From the NCBI GenBank assembly GCA_013995675.1, contig VWRR01000001.1, positions 930,001 through 994,000 on the forward strand: DNA of 64,000 bases. The letters are read 5' to 3'. Each line of letters starts with the position of its first letter. Within the stretch, counting starts at the first letter, position 1. Source of the DNA: Cyanidiococcus yangmingshanensis (lineage: Eukaryota > Rhodophyta > Bangiophyceae > Cyanidiales > Cyanidiaceae). Shown here one piece after another: positions 41,294-51,855 of the stretch. The notes beneath the pieces are model-generated. The model worked only from the letters and a program-made list of their open reading frames with translations, ran no database searches and was not told where the DNA came from. The position numbers and the translations under genes were made by a program.

Positions 41294-42238
41294 ATGTGGG
41301 TGTCGGCGCTTGTCTCGCCAAGCTGGTTACGGGCACGAATAGCCCAGTGCTGCGTACTGGACGCCACCTGGTACCTGCCCTCAGTGGGCAGGGATGCCCG
41401 TCTCGAGTTCACCAAGGCACGGATTCCTGATTCCATTCGTTTCGATATCGACGAAGTTGCGGATCCCGAGACCTCGCTTCCCCATATGCTTCCACGGTCC
41501 GCGGAGGCATTCCAACAAGCCTTGCAGCGTCTGGGCATTCGTCCACGAACTGCAGACCCAGCAGAGACCGCTATCGTGTGCTACTCAAGAAACGGTGCGT
41601 TTATTGCTTCGGCTCGAGTGTGGTGGACGTTTCGGGCCTTCGGCTTTGATCGCGTCTTTGTTCTTGATGGTGGTTTCAAAGCATGGCTCGACGCCGGTTA
41701 TGAAATAGAGGCTGGTGAGCCTCGTCCGAACAGAGAAAATGGAGAATGCTCCGCACAAGCAGGGTCTTTTCCAGTCGGCTTTCGTCGTGACCTCCTCTGC
41801 TCGCTTACCGAAATTCGAGAGTATATCCGGGGAGTTCGAGCAATGCAGCTCATGGACGCCCGACCACGTGGTCGTTTCCACGGCATTGAACCTGAGCCTC
41901 GGCCCGGTCTGCGTCGTGGTCATATACCAGGTGCGCGGAGCATACCCTATGAGACACTCATCTGCAATGAGGGCTATTCGCTGCGACCACCAGACGAGTT
42001 GCGGCGAATTTTTTCATCACATATCCGGCACGCTGCTCTCGGCACAACAATGTCTATAGATGGCGGTGCGGAAGCACCACTCATTGCGTCTTGTGGCTCG
42101 GGGGTCACTGCAGCTGTCGTGGCGCTGGCACTGCACGAGCTTGGGGTCCCCGATTGTGCTATCTATGATGGCAGCTGGACTGAGTATGGAGCGCTCGCTG
42201 ATATGCCGCTGGAAACGACTCAAGAGCCGCCAGTGTAA
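41294..42238 (+). CDS. 3-mercaptopyruvate / thiosulfate sulfurtransferase (tandem rhodanese)
   Basis: 314 residues, frame intact. This enzyme transfers sulfur from mercaptopyruvate or thiosulfate to thiol or cyanide acceptors and takes part in cysteine breakdown. There are two rhodanese domains. The first (residues about 10-145) is the inactive structural one, with YSRNGAFIASARVWW where a catalytic Cys loop would be, and VFVLDGGFKAWLDAGY. The second (about 170-310) has RRGHIPGARSIPY and the active loop SCGSGVTAAVVALALHELG, whose CGSGVTA matches the mercaptopyruvate type rather than CRKGVT rhodanese. It ends in YDGSWTEYGAL. No obvious targeting peptide is seen, so it is probably cytosolic unless the N-terminal WVSALVSPSWLRARIAQ serves. 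Confidence 0.92.
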   Translation: MWVSALVSPSWLRARIAQCCVLDATWYLPSVGRDARLEFTKARIPDSIRFDIDEVADPETSLPHMLPRSAEAFQQALQRLGIRPRTADPAETAIVCYSRNGAFIASARVWWTFRAFGFDRVFVLDGGFKAWLDAGYEIEAGEPRPNRENGECSAQAGSFPVGFRRDLLCSLTEIREYIRGVRAMQLMDARPRGRFHGIEPEPRPGLRRGHIPGARSIPYETLICNEGYSLRPPDELRRIFSSHIRHAALGTTMSIDGGAEAPLIASCGSGVTAAVVALALHELGVPDCAIYDGSWTEYGALADMPLETTQEPPV

Positions 42239-42332
42239 GCTGTATCGCGTCATCGCTATCTTTCCAGAGCGCCATTGCCGGGACCCGTTCAGGTCGTGCG
42301 ATGCGGACAAGATATGAACAAGGAGCACCGTT

Positions 42333-43130
42333 TCAATCCCTGGAGGGCATCGAAGGAAACATGGGCTTATTCACACAACACAGGGGGCACGGATGCTTGC
42401 CAGTAGCCCGACATCGAGGGCAGGCGTCCCACGCGTACGGGTCGATGCCAGTACCTTTGCAGCGTTCGCATTGGACGACTTTTGCGTTGCGACAGCGTCG
42501 GCATCGATATTGTCGCAATGCCCGTAACTTTTTCACCCGTCGCTCTCTGCTAAAGACATCACGTTTCGTGTATCGAAGTAGACATCCCAGGGGACGGGCG
42601 AGAAACGACTGACGACGGAGTTCCTCTTCGTAACGCGAAGCCGCATATTCCCAAAGCATCTCGTACCATAAAACGATTAGGCTTGGCGCAGCCGGATCTC
42701 GCTCGTAGATGAGGTTTCGCAAATACCTCTCTGGGAAGAAAAAAAAGAGGATCGCTTCGACGCGCCCCATGGCCTCTAGGCCAGCCCAGAGGCGACTGTG
42801 CAGCGCTGTTCGCCAGTGTCGTAGTCGCGCCCACTGACCTCGGGCCGGCTGTTTGTTCGAGCCAGGGTCGCCTTTCTCTTCCGACTGATCCTGGGGCTGA
42901 TGCATCCGCAACGCCACAAACCTGCTTTTCCCGAAGCTCCGTCCGAGACGCCATGTGAAGCGCTGCTCGTTTCGCAGGCCACGCTTGAGTTGAGACCTAC
43001 CTCGCGCCGAGGCACCCCCGAGTGCCTCTGCCCAGCCTAGACAGACAATAAAACCGGTTGAATCGCTGACTGATAACGAATGGCTGCATTCGTCACGCGG
43101 GCGAGCGAGGCGAGCAAGCCTTGGTATCAT
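42333..43130 (-). CDS. DnaJ-type zinc-finger protein (J-domain-less), probably organellar
   Basis: 265 residues, frame intact. The C-terminal 55 residues carry four CxxC pairs, YRCRRCRNAKVVQCERCKGT, ACPRCRATGKHPCPLCC, with the CxxCxGxG flavour of the DnaJ central zinc finger. There is no J domain. Stand-alone zinc fingers of this kind in plastids (BSD2/LQY1-like) act as thiol chaperones in Rubisco or photosystem assembly. The N-terminus is Arg/Ser-rich, as in an organelle transit peptide, and the middle is aromatic-helical (LWYEMLWEYAASRYEEEL). Plastid location is inferred. It is convergent with the sulfurtransferase, about 95 bases stop to stop. Confidence 0.7.
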   Translation of the reverse strand: MIPRLARLARPRDECSHSLSVSDSTGFIVCLGWAEALGGASARGRSQLKRGLRNEQRFTWRLGRSFGKSRFVALRMHQPQDQSEEKGDPGSNKQPARGQWARLRHWRTALHSRLWAGLEAMGRVEAILFFFFPERYLRNLIYERDPAAPSLIVLWYEMLWEYAASRYEEELRRQSFLARPLGCLLRYTKRDVFSRERRVKKLRALRQYRCRRCRNAKVVQCERCKGTGIDPYAWDACPRCRATGKHPCPLCCVNKPMFPSMPSRD

Positions 43131-43738
43131 AACAGCCTATCGTCTACCTGAAACCGAGTCCGCTCCGGCACGCTGTCGTCACTGGACTGGCATCGGACCC
43201 TTCTCGCAATGGAAAATGCTCAGCATGAGTGATCATCGCTGAGGCGTCACAAGGCACTCGCCAAGAGCGCTCCGTCCCCCAAACACAGCCGATATCAGCA
43301 GACGAACACAGAATACGCCTCGAGTATTCCTGTCCACCGGCATATATCGCATGCATGGACCTGCGAGTGCAGCCGATGTCGTACAGCGGTGAACAGCTGA
43401 TGCTGGTCCATATGTCGCCGATTCAGAATCATAGGCTTGTATTGCGCATGTCACTTTCGAATGTGGGGGCGGTGCACTGGCTCCAGTCGCTCAAACGCTG
43501 ACAATACGGGAAGAATATCAACCCGGTCGCTGGAGTACGAACCGTCCAACGTCGTCGAGCGAAACGCGAAGCGAGCCGCAGGCGTTTTTCGCGCGCTTCC
43601 GCGAGCCAATCGGTGTCGCGGAAAGCCAAGCTTCGTTCTCGACGAGGCTTGTGCGAGTTCTTTGCCCACCGCCAAACCGAAAAAAAAACGAGGACAAACG
43701 CAGCTGTCACAAAAGTCAGAATCTATGTCGAAAGAATC
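43131..43738. promoter_or_regulatory. Divergent intergenic region, zinc-finger protein / TBCD
   Basis: About 600 bases lie between divergent starts. The TBCD frame is open back to 43613, but conservation starts at the ATG at 43739. No element is recognised; an A-run lies at 43680-43689. Confidence 0.35.
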
Positions 43739-46700
43739 ATGGACGCGAACTTGAAGGAAACGAGTCTCACCGAGGAGTTTCACTCGAGCGAGTGCGAGAT
43801 AGAGCACTGGCTGAGCACGGCTTGTCGCAACGATGTCAAGGCCTATACCCGGCTCGGCACTCTGCTTGACGCGCACCAGGAGGATGCCATGGCGCTAGAC
43901 GCAGTGCTGGAACGACTGGTTGTTGTGCTTGGAGACACACTTCTGGGTGCTTTTCAGCAGGGGGTTGGTGCGCACGAACTTGTTTGCGCCTCTAGCGATG
44001 CGCTCTATCGCCTGTGCAAGGTGCGCGGCCTGAGCGCAGTGTGCCAGTTGCTTCCGGTGGAACGCCGAATGGCAGATCGAGTATTCCACGCGATACTGGC
44101 TCTAGTAGGCGGATCTTCAGTCACAGACACCCCTTGGCAAGTTGCTTACGCCCTGCTGGGCTGGGGCGAGATGGCTGTACGCGTCCCATTCCCGCTCGAC
44201 GAGCGCCTTGTGCTTAACCTGACACAGGTCGGGCGACTCTGGGTGCTCTCGGGGAGCGCTGCTAGCACTGCTGCAGCCCGTTTCGTGAGCCGTCTGGTGA
44301 CCCGATCGGACCGGCCAACCACGATCGACTTGTTCCGAGACCAGCTTGCTTGGCTTGCGAGTCAGACCGAGGCTCAAACCGCAACGGGCAGTGCGCATGC
44401 TGTGCAAAACCTCGGCTACCATTTGGCCTTGTTATTAAAGCACGCGCAGATACAGGAAGATGTTGCTCGTGCCGTGATCGCTGGATTCGCCTTGCTACGC
44501 AGCGGCTCGGCATTGCTCACGGGACGTGCCCGCGTCAAGTTGCTCAAACAGCTCGGCCGAAAGCTGATCAATGATCCGAATTCGCGAGATGCCTTGTCCA
44601 TTGAAGCATGTGAACAGCTCTCCTGGGTCCTTCAGCGTCTCCTTGAGACCTGGGTCTCTGATGATACTCGCGATCGGTGGGCTGCCGCCAATGCCCTGGC
44701 ACAGATCGGCAGCATGTTGCCACCGGGATCTCGAGACGATCTACTGGGCCAGCTGTTGCAGATCGTCAGGCAGACGCCATCTGATGATGAGATCGCTGGC
44801 CAAAGTGCCTGCATACTGCTGGCAGAGCTCGCTCGTGTTCAACTCATTGATCCTGGAACGCTCCTCGAACTTGTACACTGGACGCTCGACGCCCTCTGCT
44901 TTGGACAAGATCGACCTTGTCTGCGCATAGGCGCGAGTGCACTTCGTGATGCGGCCTGTTATGTATTGTGGTCATTCTCTCGACATTTGCCTTCTGGAGA
45001 CTTTGCGGATTGTGCTCCGGCCGTAGCTGCTCGTCTGCTCTGCACAGCTCTTTTTGATCGCGAAGTTCAGTGCAGGCGGGCGGCAGCAGCAGCACTGCAA
45101 GAGTGCGCGGGGCGCTGGCATGATGCGATACCTGGAGCGATGATCCTCGCAGATCGAGTGAACTTTTACACTGTCTCGGATCGTGACCGGGCCTTTGGCG
45201 AACTTGCCCGCGAGTTGAGCACCATTGCCGGTCGTTACTACGCGCCCGCCATGCGATCTTACTTATACCGATACAAGGTCTTTACTTCTCCGGATCCCAT
45301 GGTTCGTCTCCGTGCAGCCCAGGGATTGGCATGGCTGCTCCTAGCGGACGAGCTGCCGCACCAGAGAGAGGCCACAGAGCAGCCGTTAGGGTCAGCTAGC
45401 GGGGCATCCACGGCTGGCATCCAATCGGCCAAAGAACAAGCAGGAAAAACGATAGGCCTGACCGAGATATATGCGCTTCTCCAGTCGTATGTATGGGCGA
45501 CGGAGACGATGGACGTGCCATGCACCTCCGCTGCTCATCATGGAGCGCTTTGTACCCTGAGCGCTCTCGTTCGACTAGCGCCAAAATTCGATGCAGGACC
45601 CTTTCGAGACCTCCGATCCTGGATGGAATGTCCTGTACGAGTCAGCGATCAATCTGAAGCGGAGCAGATCGTTCACGCTCGCTGCGATCTCCTGTTGGCA
45701 CTCTTACAGACCGGTGATGAGCGCGTCTCCTCCGATCCGATGCTACCAGAATACCTTCTGCGCTCTCTCGAGCTCCATGCCGAGAGGTTGACGGTGGTCG
45801 CGCGCCATGCCCTGTTGCTCTATTTCCGTCACAATCGTGCGCATCTTCAGGAAGCAGGTTCTTGGCAACGACGTTGTCTAGAGACTATACAGACGCGAAG
45901 ACAGCGTGCGCCCGCAGTGTCGCCTCGTTCACGCTCTGCGGTGACGGACCCCGTCTGTTATGCTGCCTGTGTGATGTTGAGTGTGCTCGTCGCAACGAAT
46001 GACGATCCAACCAGTATCGCTTCTCTGATCGATGCACTGGACGATTGTGCGACCGCCAAGGATCATGCTAGTGCACGAGCACTTGTAGAGGGTCTACCAT
46101 TCTTGGTGGACGCGTTGGGCACTCGATGGAATGACGAGAGGAAACAAACTGCTGCATGGAGTATCCTCGTTAAGATGTGGAAAGCGTCGCTCGCTTTCTT
46201 CGTCTCCTCAGATCGAGGCGATGGTGGATGCCGCGTCCGTGAGGCCGCCCTCCAAGCGCTGCAGCATCTATTCACCAGCGAGCTTTTGGACGAGGCCCTC
46301 GTCAAGGCCCTATTCACGCTCCTGCCATCGATTCTTTTTTTGTGTTTCGACCGTATCGACCGTGTTCGAGAGGCAGCATGGAGCGTCCTGCGCAGCGTGT
46401 CACGTCTGTCGAGCCATATGCAGTTGGTGCCGCTCCTGGCGTCTGCACCTCAGCAATGGACACCAGAAACGGCATTCGCACACTTCGCAGAGGTGCTTCT
46501 GGCCTCGGATACGCACCCATCCTGTGTTCGCGCCCTCACGGATGGATTCCTCTGGGCAGCGGCGAGTCCGGGGAATCGTGGCGTGGCAACAGACGCTTTG
46601 CGTGCCTTTGCGACGGCGCTCTGTGTCGCAAGTCGCCAGCGTATTCTAGACGTGGCCCAGCGGCTGAATACTATTTGGTGCACCCCCAAAGATGAACGTC

Positions 46701-47110
46701 ATCTGTCAGGTCATTTACGCTGGCCCGCTTTGATTGTTTACAGTGCTCTTCCACGGATAAGTGATTCCGTTCGGTTTCTCGATGAGCAATGCGGTGCGAC
46801 CGCGCTGGCGGTAGCATCCGAGTGCGCTCAGCGCTCACGGGACGGCAAACGGCTACGTATCTCTGCCACCATTGCTATCCAATTGACTTGGTACCCGACG
46901 TACCGCACGAAGACATCGGTGGCCATAGAGATGCTGTTGCGGCGAGATTACCCATGGCTCGTCGACCAGATGCTCGAGCAGGCGCACAGCTATGGACTTG
47001 CGTTACTCCCCGCTGACCATGAATTGTTTGCTGGGCATCATGCAGCCTCTGGACAGGTCACAACGTGGTTTCAAGCGTTTGCCCGGGCAATTGAGGCTCC
47101 AGGTACCTGA
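43739..47110 (+). CDS. TBCD: Tubulin-folding cofactor D
   Basis: An unbroken 1123-residue protein, close to the family's usual length. With cofactors C and E, cofactor D carries beta-tubulin and assembles or dissociates the alpha/beta heterodimer. HEAT-type helical repeats run throughout. Family blocks include RDRWAAANALAQIGSMLP, SACILLAELARVQLIDPG, LRDAACYVLWSFSRHLPSG, the signature FDREVQCRRAAAAALQECAG, DRVNFYTVSDRDRAFGELA and SPDPMVRLRAAQGLAWLL. The C-terminal third (VREAALQALQHLF; RIDRVREAAWSVLRSVSRL) continues the solenoid. The ATG at 43739 is chosen because the upstream part of the open frame is Lys/Arg-rich and unlike the family. This intact gene is a good counter-example to the broken ones nearby. 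Confidence 0.9.
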   Translation: MDANLKETSLTEEFHSSECEIEHWLSTACRNDVKAYTRLGTLLDAHQEDAMALDAVLERLVVVLGDTLLGAFQQGVGAHELVCASSDALYRLCKVRGLSAVCQLLPVERRMADRVFHAILALVGGSSVTDTPWQVAYALLGWGEMAVRVPFPLDERLVLNLTQVGRLWVLSGSAASTAAARFVSRLVTRSDRPTTIDLFRDQLAWLASQTEAQTATGSAHAVQNLGYHLALLLKHAQIQEDVARAVIAGFALLRSGSALLTGRARVKLLKQLGRKLINDPNSRDALSIEACEQLSWVLQRLLETWVSDDTRDRWAAANALAQIGSMLPPGSRDDLLGQLLQIVRQTPSDDEIAGQSACILLAELARVQLIDPGTLLELVHWTLDALCFGQDRPCLRIGASALRDAACYVLWSFSRHLPSGDFADCAPAVAARLLCTALFDREVQCRRAAAAALQECAGRWHDAIPGAMILADRVNFYTVSDRDRAFGELARELSTIAGRYYAPAMRSYLYRYKVFTSPDPMVRLRAAQGLAWLLLADELPHQREATEQPLGSASGASTAGIQSAKEQAGKTIGLTEIYALLQSYVWATETMDVPCTSAAHHGALCTLSALVRLAPKFDAGPFRDLRSWMECPVRVSDQSEAEQIVHARCDLLLALLQTGDERVSSDPMLPEYLLRSLELHAERLTVVARHALLLYFRHNRAHLQEAGSWQRRCLETIQTRRQRAPAVSPRSRSAVTDPVCYAACVMLSVLVATNDDPTSIASLIDALDDCATAKDHASARALVEGLPFLVDALGTRWNDERKQTAAWSILVKMWKASLAFFVSSDRGDGGCRVREAALQALQHLFTSELLDEALVKALFTLLPSILFLCFDRIDRVREAAWSVLRSVSRLSSHMQLVPLLASAPQQWTPETAFAHFAEVLLASDTHPSCVRALTDGFLWAAASPGNRGVATDALRAFATALCVASRQRILDVAQRLNTIWCTPKDERHLSGHLRWPALIVYSALPRISDSVRFLDEQCGATALAVASECAQRSRDGKRLRISATIAIQLTWYPTYRTKTSVAIEMLLRRDYPWLVDQMLEQAHSYGLALLPADHELFAGHHAASGQVTTWFQAFARAIEAPGT

Positions 47111-47159
47111 TGGATGCTCCAACAGCCCTTTATTTGGATCGTGCGGCTCAACCGCCCTG

Positions 47160-47792
47160 TTACATGCAACGACAACAGCTCGCAGGTCTCGTCGATACAT
47201 GCTGCTGCCGTTCCGCGCGATTCTGAAGCATCGTTCCCGGCCTCCAAGAGCGTCGAGACTCTCTATACTGGGGGACGCTTTGCCGTGCGAGCGGTGGTGG
47301 TGGTGGTGAGGGCGGCCGCTGCCAGCCCTCGCAGACAACCTGCACCAGCCAGCTGTTCGTGATCGCCTCCTCTGAACAGGCCTGCAGTGCTTGCACGACA
47401 GAGCGACGTAAACCGAGCGCAACCGCCTCACGCACAACCTGTTGTTTCACGCGCCTCTGATCGACAGCGCCCCCAGCGCGGGCCTCGGTATCGTAGTCGT
47501 AACGAACAAAAACCGCCCGACTGTACTCGACCGCCTCGATCAGCGCATTCAAAGTCTCTATCCTTTTCCGGAGCGTGCCCTCGTCTAAACAAGACACAGA
47601 ATCAACTTTGTTTTCCAGGCACGCAGTCGAACCAGTATTGGGGTCGTCGTTCTCGGCGAGCGCTGGTGACAGTCGGAGCGAGTCACGGCGCTGAAGTAGC
47701 GCTCGACCTTCGGCCAAGGTCAGCGGCAACCGAAAACCCGCTCGACCGTTCTCTCGAATCGTAAAAACAACCCGGTCCGAGATCGTTTTCAT
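47160..47792 (-). CDS. Uncharacterised 210-residue protein
   Basis: This open frame is intact and begins MKTISDRVVFTIRENGRAGF. The middle is helical (GTLRKRIETLNALIEAVEYS, RAVFVRYDYDTEARAGG, QQVVREAVALGLRRSVVQAL), and the last 50 residues are low-complexity (Pro run, then Arg/Gln-rich) and may be overextension. No family is recognised. It converges on TBCD with only about 50 bases between stops. Confidence 0.55.
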   Translation of the reverse strand: MKTISDRVVFTIRENGRAGFRLPLTLAEGRALLQRRDSLRLSPALAENDDPNTGSTACLENKVDSVSCLDEGTLRKRIETLNALIEAVEYSRAVFVRYDYDTEARAGGAVDQRRVKQQVVREAVALGLRRSVVQALQACSEEAITNSWLVQVVCEGWQRPPSPPPPPLARQSVPQYRESRRSWRPGTMLQNRAERQQHVSTRPASCCRCM

Positions 47793-49024
47793 CCCACCTT
47801 GCCTTCGATTTCCGCCTAGAAATAATCATGACCCCATTCGGGATACAACAAGTGTCCTGTGCAGCACTCAGATCGACGAGTTCGAGTCAAACGAAGCGTT
47901 CCGTGCCAATTTCCCTATCGGGCAGGCATTTCAAATGCGCCGTTCTGCTCGGCGCTGGACGCGTCGCGCTGGCGAGCAAGCGCCGTCGCTGCCAGCCTAA
48001 CACCCCTGGCTCGACTCGTGGCAGCGACCCCTATTCAGTGAGTTTTCTCATCTCTGGTCCCAAGTAGTTTTGCACGAGAGTCGCCTGTCTCGTACGACGA
48101 TCGCTGTGTTGCATGTGTTCATGAAGCGACTGTGTCGACGAGCACGCCTTCTCGTTGGGCCTCTGTCCGGTGAGAATCGACGTGCATTTGCTTAGATGGC
48201 GCACGTCCGTCACCGACCATTTGAGAGGCGTTCTCAAGCTGCAGCTCGATACGCATTTTCACCAGGTTCTGACGATCTTGGAACGCAAGCGCTGCACTGG
48301 TCGGTGCACCAGGTCACGACGAAGGTGCTCGTTGGCTCTAGCAGTGTTGCCACCCTACGAGCGATTGCGAGTCGCATGGAGGGTGACGCCTGCATTCAAC
48401 CTTGATCCGATAATCTGCACATCTCCTGAACCAAAGGAACGGTCGCGAAACACAAGCTCGTTCGCTGTTTTGGGATCTCTCGGCCTTGACCGTGAAAGTA
48501 CTTGGAGTGTATTGCAGGCCACCAGGCGAGCTAGACTGGTCGCACGCGCGAGCAATCGGGCCTCACTGGACGCGCGAAGGGGTGTTGTTCCCGGCGCGCC
48601 ATCCTTTGACCGCTTTGTCGCTATTGTTACATACACAGATGCTGACACGTCACGTAAAGGCAGCCTGGCGTTGTTGCGGGCGCGCCATTCCCTGATCGCT
48701 TTGTCGCTATTCTTCCGCTGTCGGATGTGATCGGGCCTATTCAGGGATCGATCCAGTGAGCGGATGATCGCATACGGTCTTTTTTGCGAGATCAGATAAC
48801 CTCTGGCTTAAAGGGTCAGAGCGGACTCTTCTTTCACCCGAGGCGAGGATGAGTTTGACGTTTCGAGTACCAATCAAAAGTGGATAAACCTTGTGTGTTG
48901 TTTTAGAAGCAGTGGTTCAAGTTTTTACCGCACACTTTGTGTCGAAGCGTCTTGTCTGGCTTTACCGTGTTGACTGATCACCAATTAGCGTGGAAAACTC
49001 TTTTTTGTTGTTGCGTGGGCGGCT
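47793..49024. other. Long gap containing an imperfect direct repeat
   Basis: There is no supported gene. Several + strand open frames (longest 191 codons, 48155-48730) overlap and include the repeat at 48582-48711. Low-complexity AT-richer sequence (48780-48990) precedes the mannosidase and may hold its promoter. Confidence 0.4.
48582..48711. repeat. Imperfect 44-bp direct repeat, two copies 86 bp apart
   Basis: Copies at 48582-48625 and 48668-48711 share GTTGTT, GGCGCGCCAT and CGCTTTGTCGCTATT, differing by a few substitutions and compensating single-base changes. The 86-base period hints at an ancient tandem duplication. Confidence 0.8.
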
Positions 49025-51031
49025 ATGTGGGTGCCCCGATCCAGCGTCGCGCCTATGGCGGCCTGTGGTCTGCTCCCAAGATCTGATAGTTTTGGCGCCA
49101 ATGAAGCGCCAGAGCCTCCCAGAGGACGGCGGCCGAGACGATATTATACTAGACGACTGGACTGGCGCAGCGGACCGGTGCGTGCTCGCTGGCTCAGACA
49201 GTTGCTGACGCTGCTATCCTTCCTTCTCCTGGTATGGGCGTATTGGAAAGCAAGTTTCTATGATCTAAAACAAGAGCGCGTCTCCAAAGAGCGCGTTACT
49301 TCGGTGATGGCTGGTCTATGGAAGAAAGCGGTGCCTTCCGGCTTGGCGAGAAAACCCAGCAAAGCGTCATGGACGTGGCCGCCCTTGACACGGCCTGACC
49401 TCGTTATGGGCAACGAGCGTTTCCTTGATCAATCAGCTCGAAATGAAAGACGACGCGAGGCCGTGCGCCAAGCAATGCAACACGCCTGGCAAGCGTATCC
49501 GTCGCGATGCCTGGGGTCACGATGAGCTGCGTCCGCTCTCACACAGCTTCGAGGACAGCATGAATGGGGTTGGCCTGACCATGATCGACTCGCTGGATAC
49601 GCTGTATCTGATGGGGCTCATGGATGAGTTCCGCGAGGCCCGCGACTGGCTCGCTAGCTCGCAACATCGTTTCGCACAGCCACAAGCCAGGGCAGTCTCC
49701 ACCTTCGAGATGAATATTCGTCTGCTTGGAGGACTGCTCTCGGCGCACCAGCTCAGTGGTGATGCCATCTTCTTACACAAGGCCGAGGAGCTGGGACATT
49801 TGCTCGCCCATGCGTTCCTGGGACGGCCGCCTCCGCGGATGCCCCACCCTGCCTGTCGTTTCATGGCGCGCAACGAGAATGCAACATCCGGTGAAGGAGA
49901 CACCACAGTCGTCGTTTGTCGTGCATCGGACAGGGCTGTTTTGAGCGAATGTGGCACGCTGCAGCTAGAGTTTCGGGCACTCGCTGCAGGCAACCCATGA
50001 TCCCTTGCTCAAGGGGGTTGCGCTCCGAGCCGATCAGGTGCTTCGGGATATTCTGGACACGAGCGCCGGCAAATGCTCTACCGAACATCCTTCTCCAGAG
50101 CAGCAACGGTCGTAGTCTGGTGGATAACTCGTCTGACTTTATACGCCATGTGAACCTGGGTGCTGCTGGGGACTCGTACTACGAATATATCGTCAAATCT
50201 TATATCCAACTTGGTCGCTCAGATCCTTTTTGGCGGCATGAGAGCGAACGAGTGATCGACGCCCTCGAACGAATCGTCTTTCGTCGTGGTGTTCTGCTCG
50301 ATACGACCGAGCCATTGGTGGACGCCGAGTCTGAGGGCTCGAGTGCTGGCGTACACTTCCAGTCGCTCAAGCGCTTTGTGAATGTAAGCTGGCCCGTCAT
50401 TCTGTCGAACACTGATGTACTTCATCAGCCGGATCACCTATCCTGTTTTGCTGCGAGCCTCTTTGTACTGGAGGTGCCACCCAGCGAGTGGAGTGCCTCG
50501 CCAACGAGTGCCCGAGCACGACATCTCCTCCGCCTCGCGGATGAGCACGCGCGATTCTGTTACGAAATGTATCTTGTGAATGCAGGCCTCAGCGGCGAGA
50601 GTGTTGTCGTCCAGAAGATGACGCCGAACGACTCGCCTTATCCGGATCGTCCCCAGGTCAGCATTCAGAGCTACATCACTCGTTACCATCAACGTCCAGA
50701 GACGTTGGAGGCGCTTTTCTACTTGTGGCGAGCCACCCATAACCCCAAGTATCGAGAATGGGGTTGGACCATATTTCAAGCAATGGAGTGGTACACGCGC
50801 GTGCCATCTGGAGGCTACATCGGCTGCAATGATCCGCATCTGGGCTGCAAGGACCCGATCGACAAGATGGAGAGCTTCTTCCTAGCGGAGACGCTCAAAT
50901 ACGCATACCTGCTCTTCTCCGATGACTCGATTCTAGACATCAAAGCCGATTGGGTACTGAACACGGAGGCGCATCCGTTACGCATATCAAAGAATAGCGG
51001 ACAGGATTTGACCTCAGCTGTACATTCGTGA
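49025..51031 (+). CDS. Class I alpha-1,2-mannosidase (GH47), ER/Golgi type II membrane protein
   Basis: This enzyme trims alpha-1,2-linked mannose from N-glycans in the ER or Golgi, or acts in ER quality control. The N-terminus has a basic cytosolic tail then one membrane anchor (LLTLLSFLLLVWAYW, about residues 60-75). The catalytic GH47 domain shows RDAWGHDELRPLSHSFEDSM, TMIDSLDTLYLMGLMDEF, TFEMNIRLLGGLLSAHQLSG, VNLGAAGDSYYEYIVKSYIQ, HQRPETLEALFYLWRATHNP, KMESFFLAETLKYAYLLFSD and the terminal WVLNTEAHPLRI, so the conserved acidic residues are kept. Frames change near 49500, 49990 and 50070, each by a single base. The last 330 codons are intact. The anchor and domain order suit ER mannosidase I or Golgi mannosidase I; I cannot separate the two. 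Confidence 0.88.
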
Positions 51032-51036
51032 GGCAA

Positions 51037-51830
51037 ATCAAGCTGCATCTACCGAATAGGGATCCCGACTGTCGGACCCGAGAGATGCTGAGCGCTCTCC
51101 GGACAAGTCACAGCCGGAACGCGTCGCCGTGGTCGGCACTCCTTGGGCGGCGGCGGGTACACACGCCCAGTCCATCTTTGAATTCACGCGGTCGCAAGCT
51201 CCTTCTATTGTTGGCGTGAATGAACGCACATCAACGCATCCTGATTTCGCTCCTCTATGGCCGAACCATGAATACTCCGACGAAAGCATTCCCATATAGC
51301 CAGGGAACAACCACGCGTTGGGGGTACGTCCAATGCCCAGGACTCGACACGCTGGGTGTATCGCGCTGAAGCATGTTTTTGTCATCGCTCCTAGGTATCC
51401 CTCCTATGACTGGCTTCGCATTGATCTTGTGAATCAAGCTCTGTCCATGGTGCAGTGAACCTAAAACGTTACAGGTTGCGCTCCGAAAACGCTGCCTGTA
51501 TTCAAACGACGCGGCCTATCGTACAGGCGACCGGCACCAGACGAAGCCCTTGTCCATCCTTGTTTCGAGTCGTGGGTATATGCCAACTGTTTCGGCGGCA
51601 ATCCCACCGTTCATCGAAAGAATCAGGTGAAGCTATCGCGTTTTCAATCGTTGCACGAAGCAGAGTTGGGATTGGACTCAGAGCGTCTCACGGAATCACA
51701 GCTCGAGCAGTTCGTAGTTTCTTGGACGAGTACGCGAACCACGGGCCGGGACCGTCGACGAAGCTGTCATCGCTGCTCGTCGCGGACGCTTCTGAAACAG
51801 CTTTTAGGAGACATTGAACGGTGAACAAGT
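51037..51830 (+). CDS. Uncharacterised + strand gene, frame-disrupted
   Basis: Coherent protein segments appear in order: ERVAVVGTPWAAAGTHAQSI, FEFTRSQAPSIVGVNERTST, PLWPNHEYSDESIPI, GTTTRWGYVQCPGLDTLGVS, ALKHVFVIAPRYPSYDWLRI, DLVNQALSMVQ, then KLSRFQSLHEAELGLDSERL, TESQLEQF and SFLDEYANHGPGPSTKLSSL. The first block has the look of a beta-strand plus Gly-rich loop of a Rossmann-like or hydrolase fold. I cannot name the family. At least three frame changes occur in 800 bases. It lies between the mannosidase and glutathione synthetase genes, all on the same strand with short spacing. Confidence 0.4.
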
Positions 51831-51855
51831 TTGGAGACGCTCTAGGTGTTTGACC

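Noticed and set aside
48155-48730. 191-codon + strand ORF
   Set aside because: Its end is made of the 44-bp direct repeat, it overlaps other frames, and it shows no recognisable domain.
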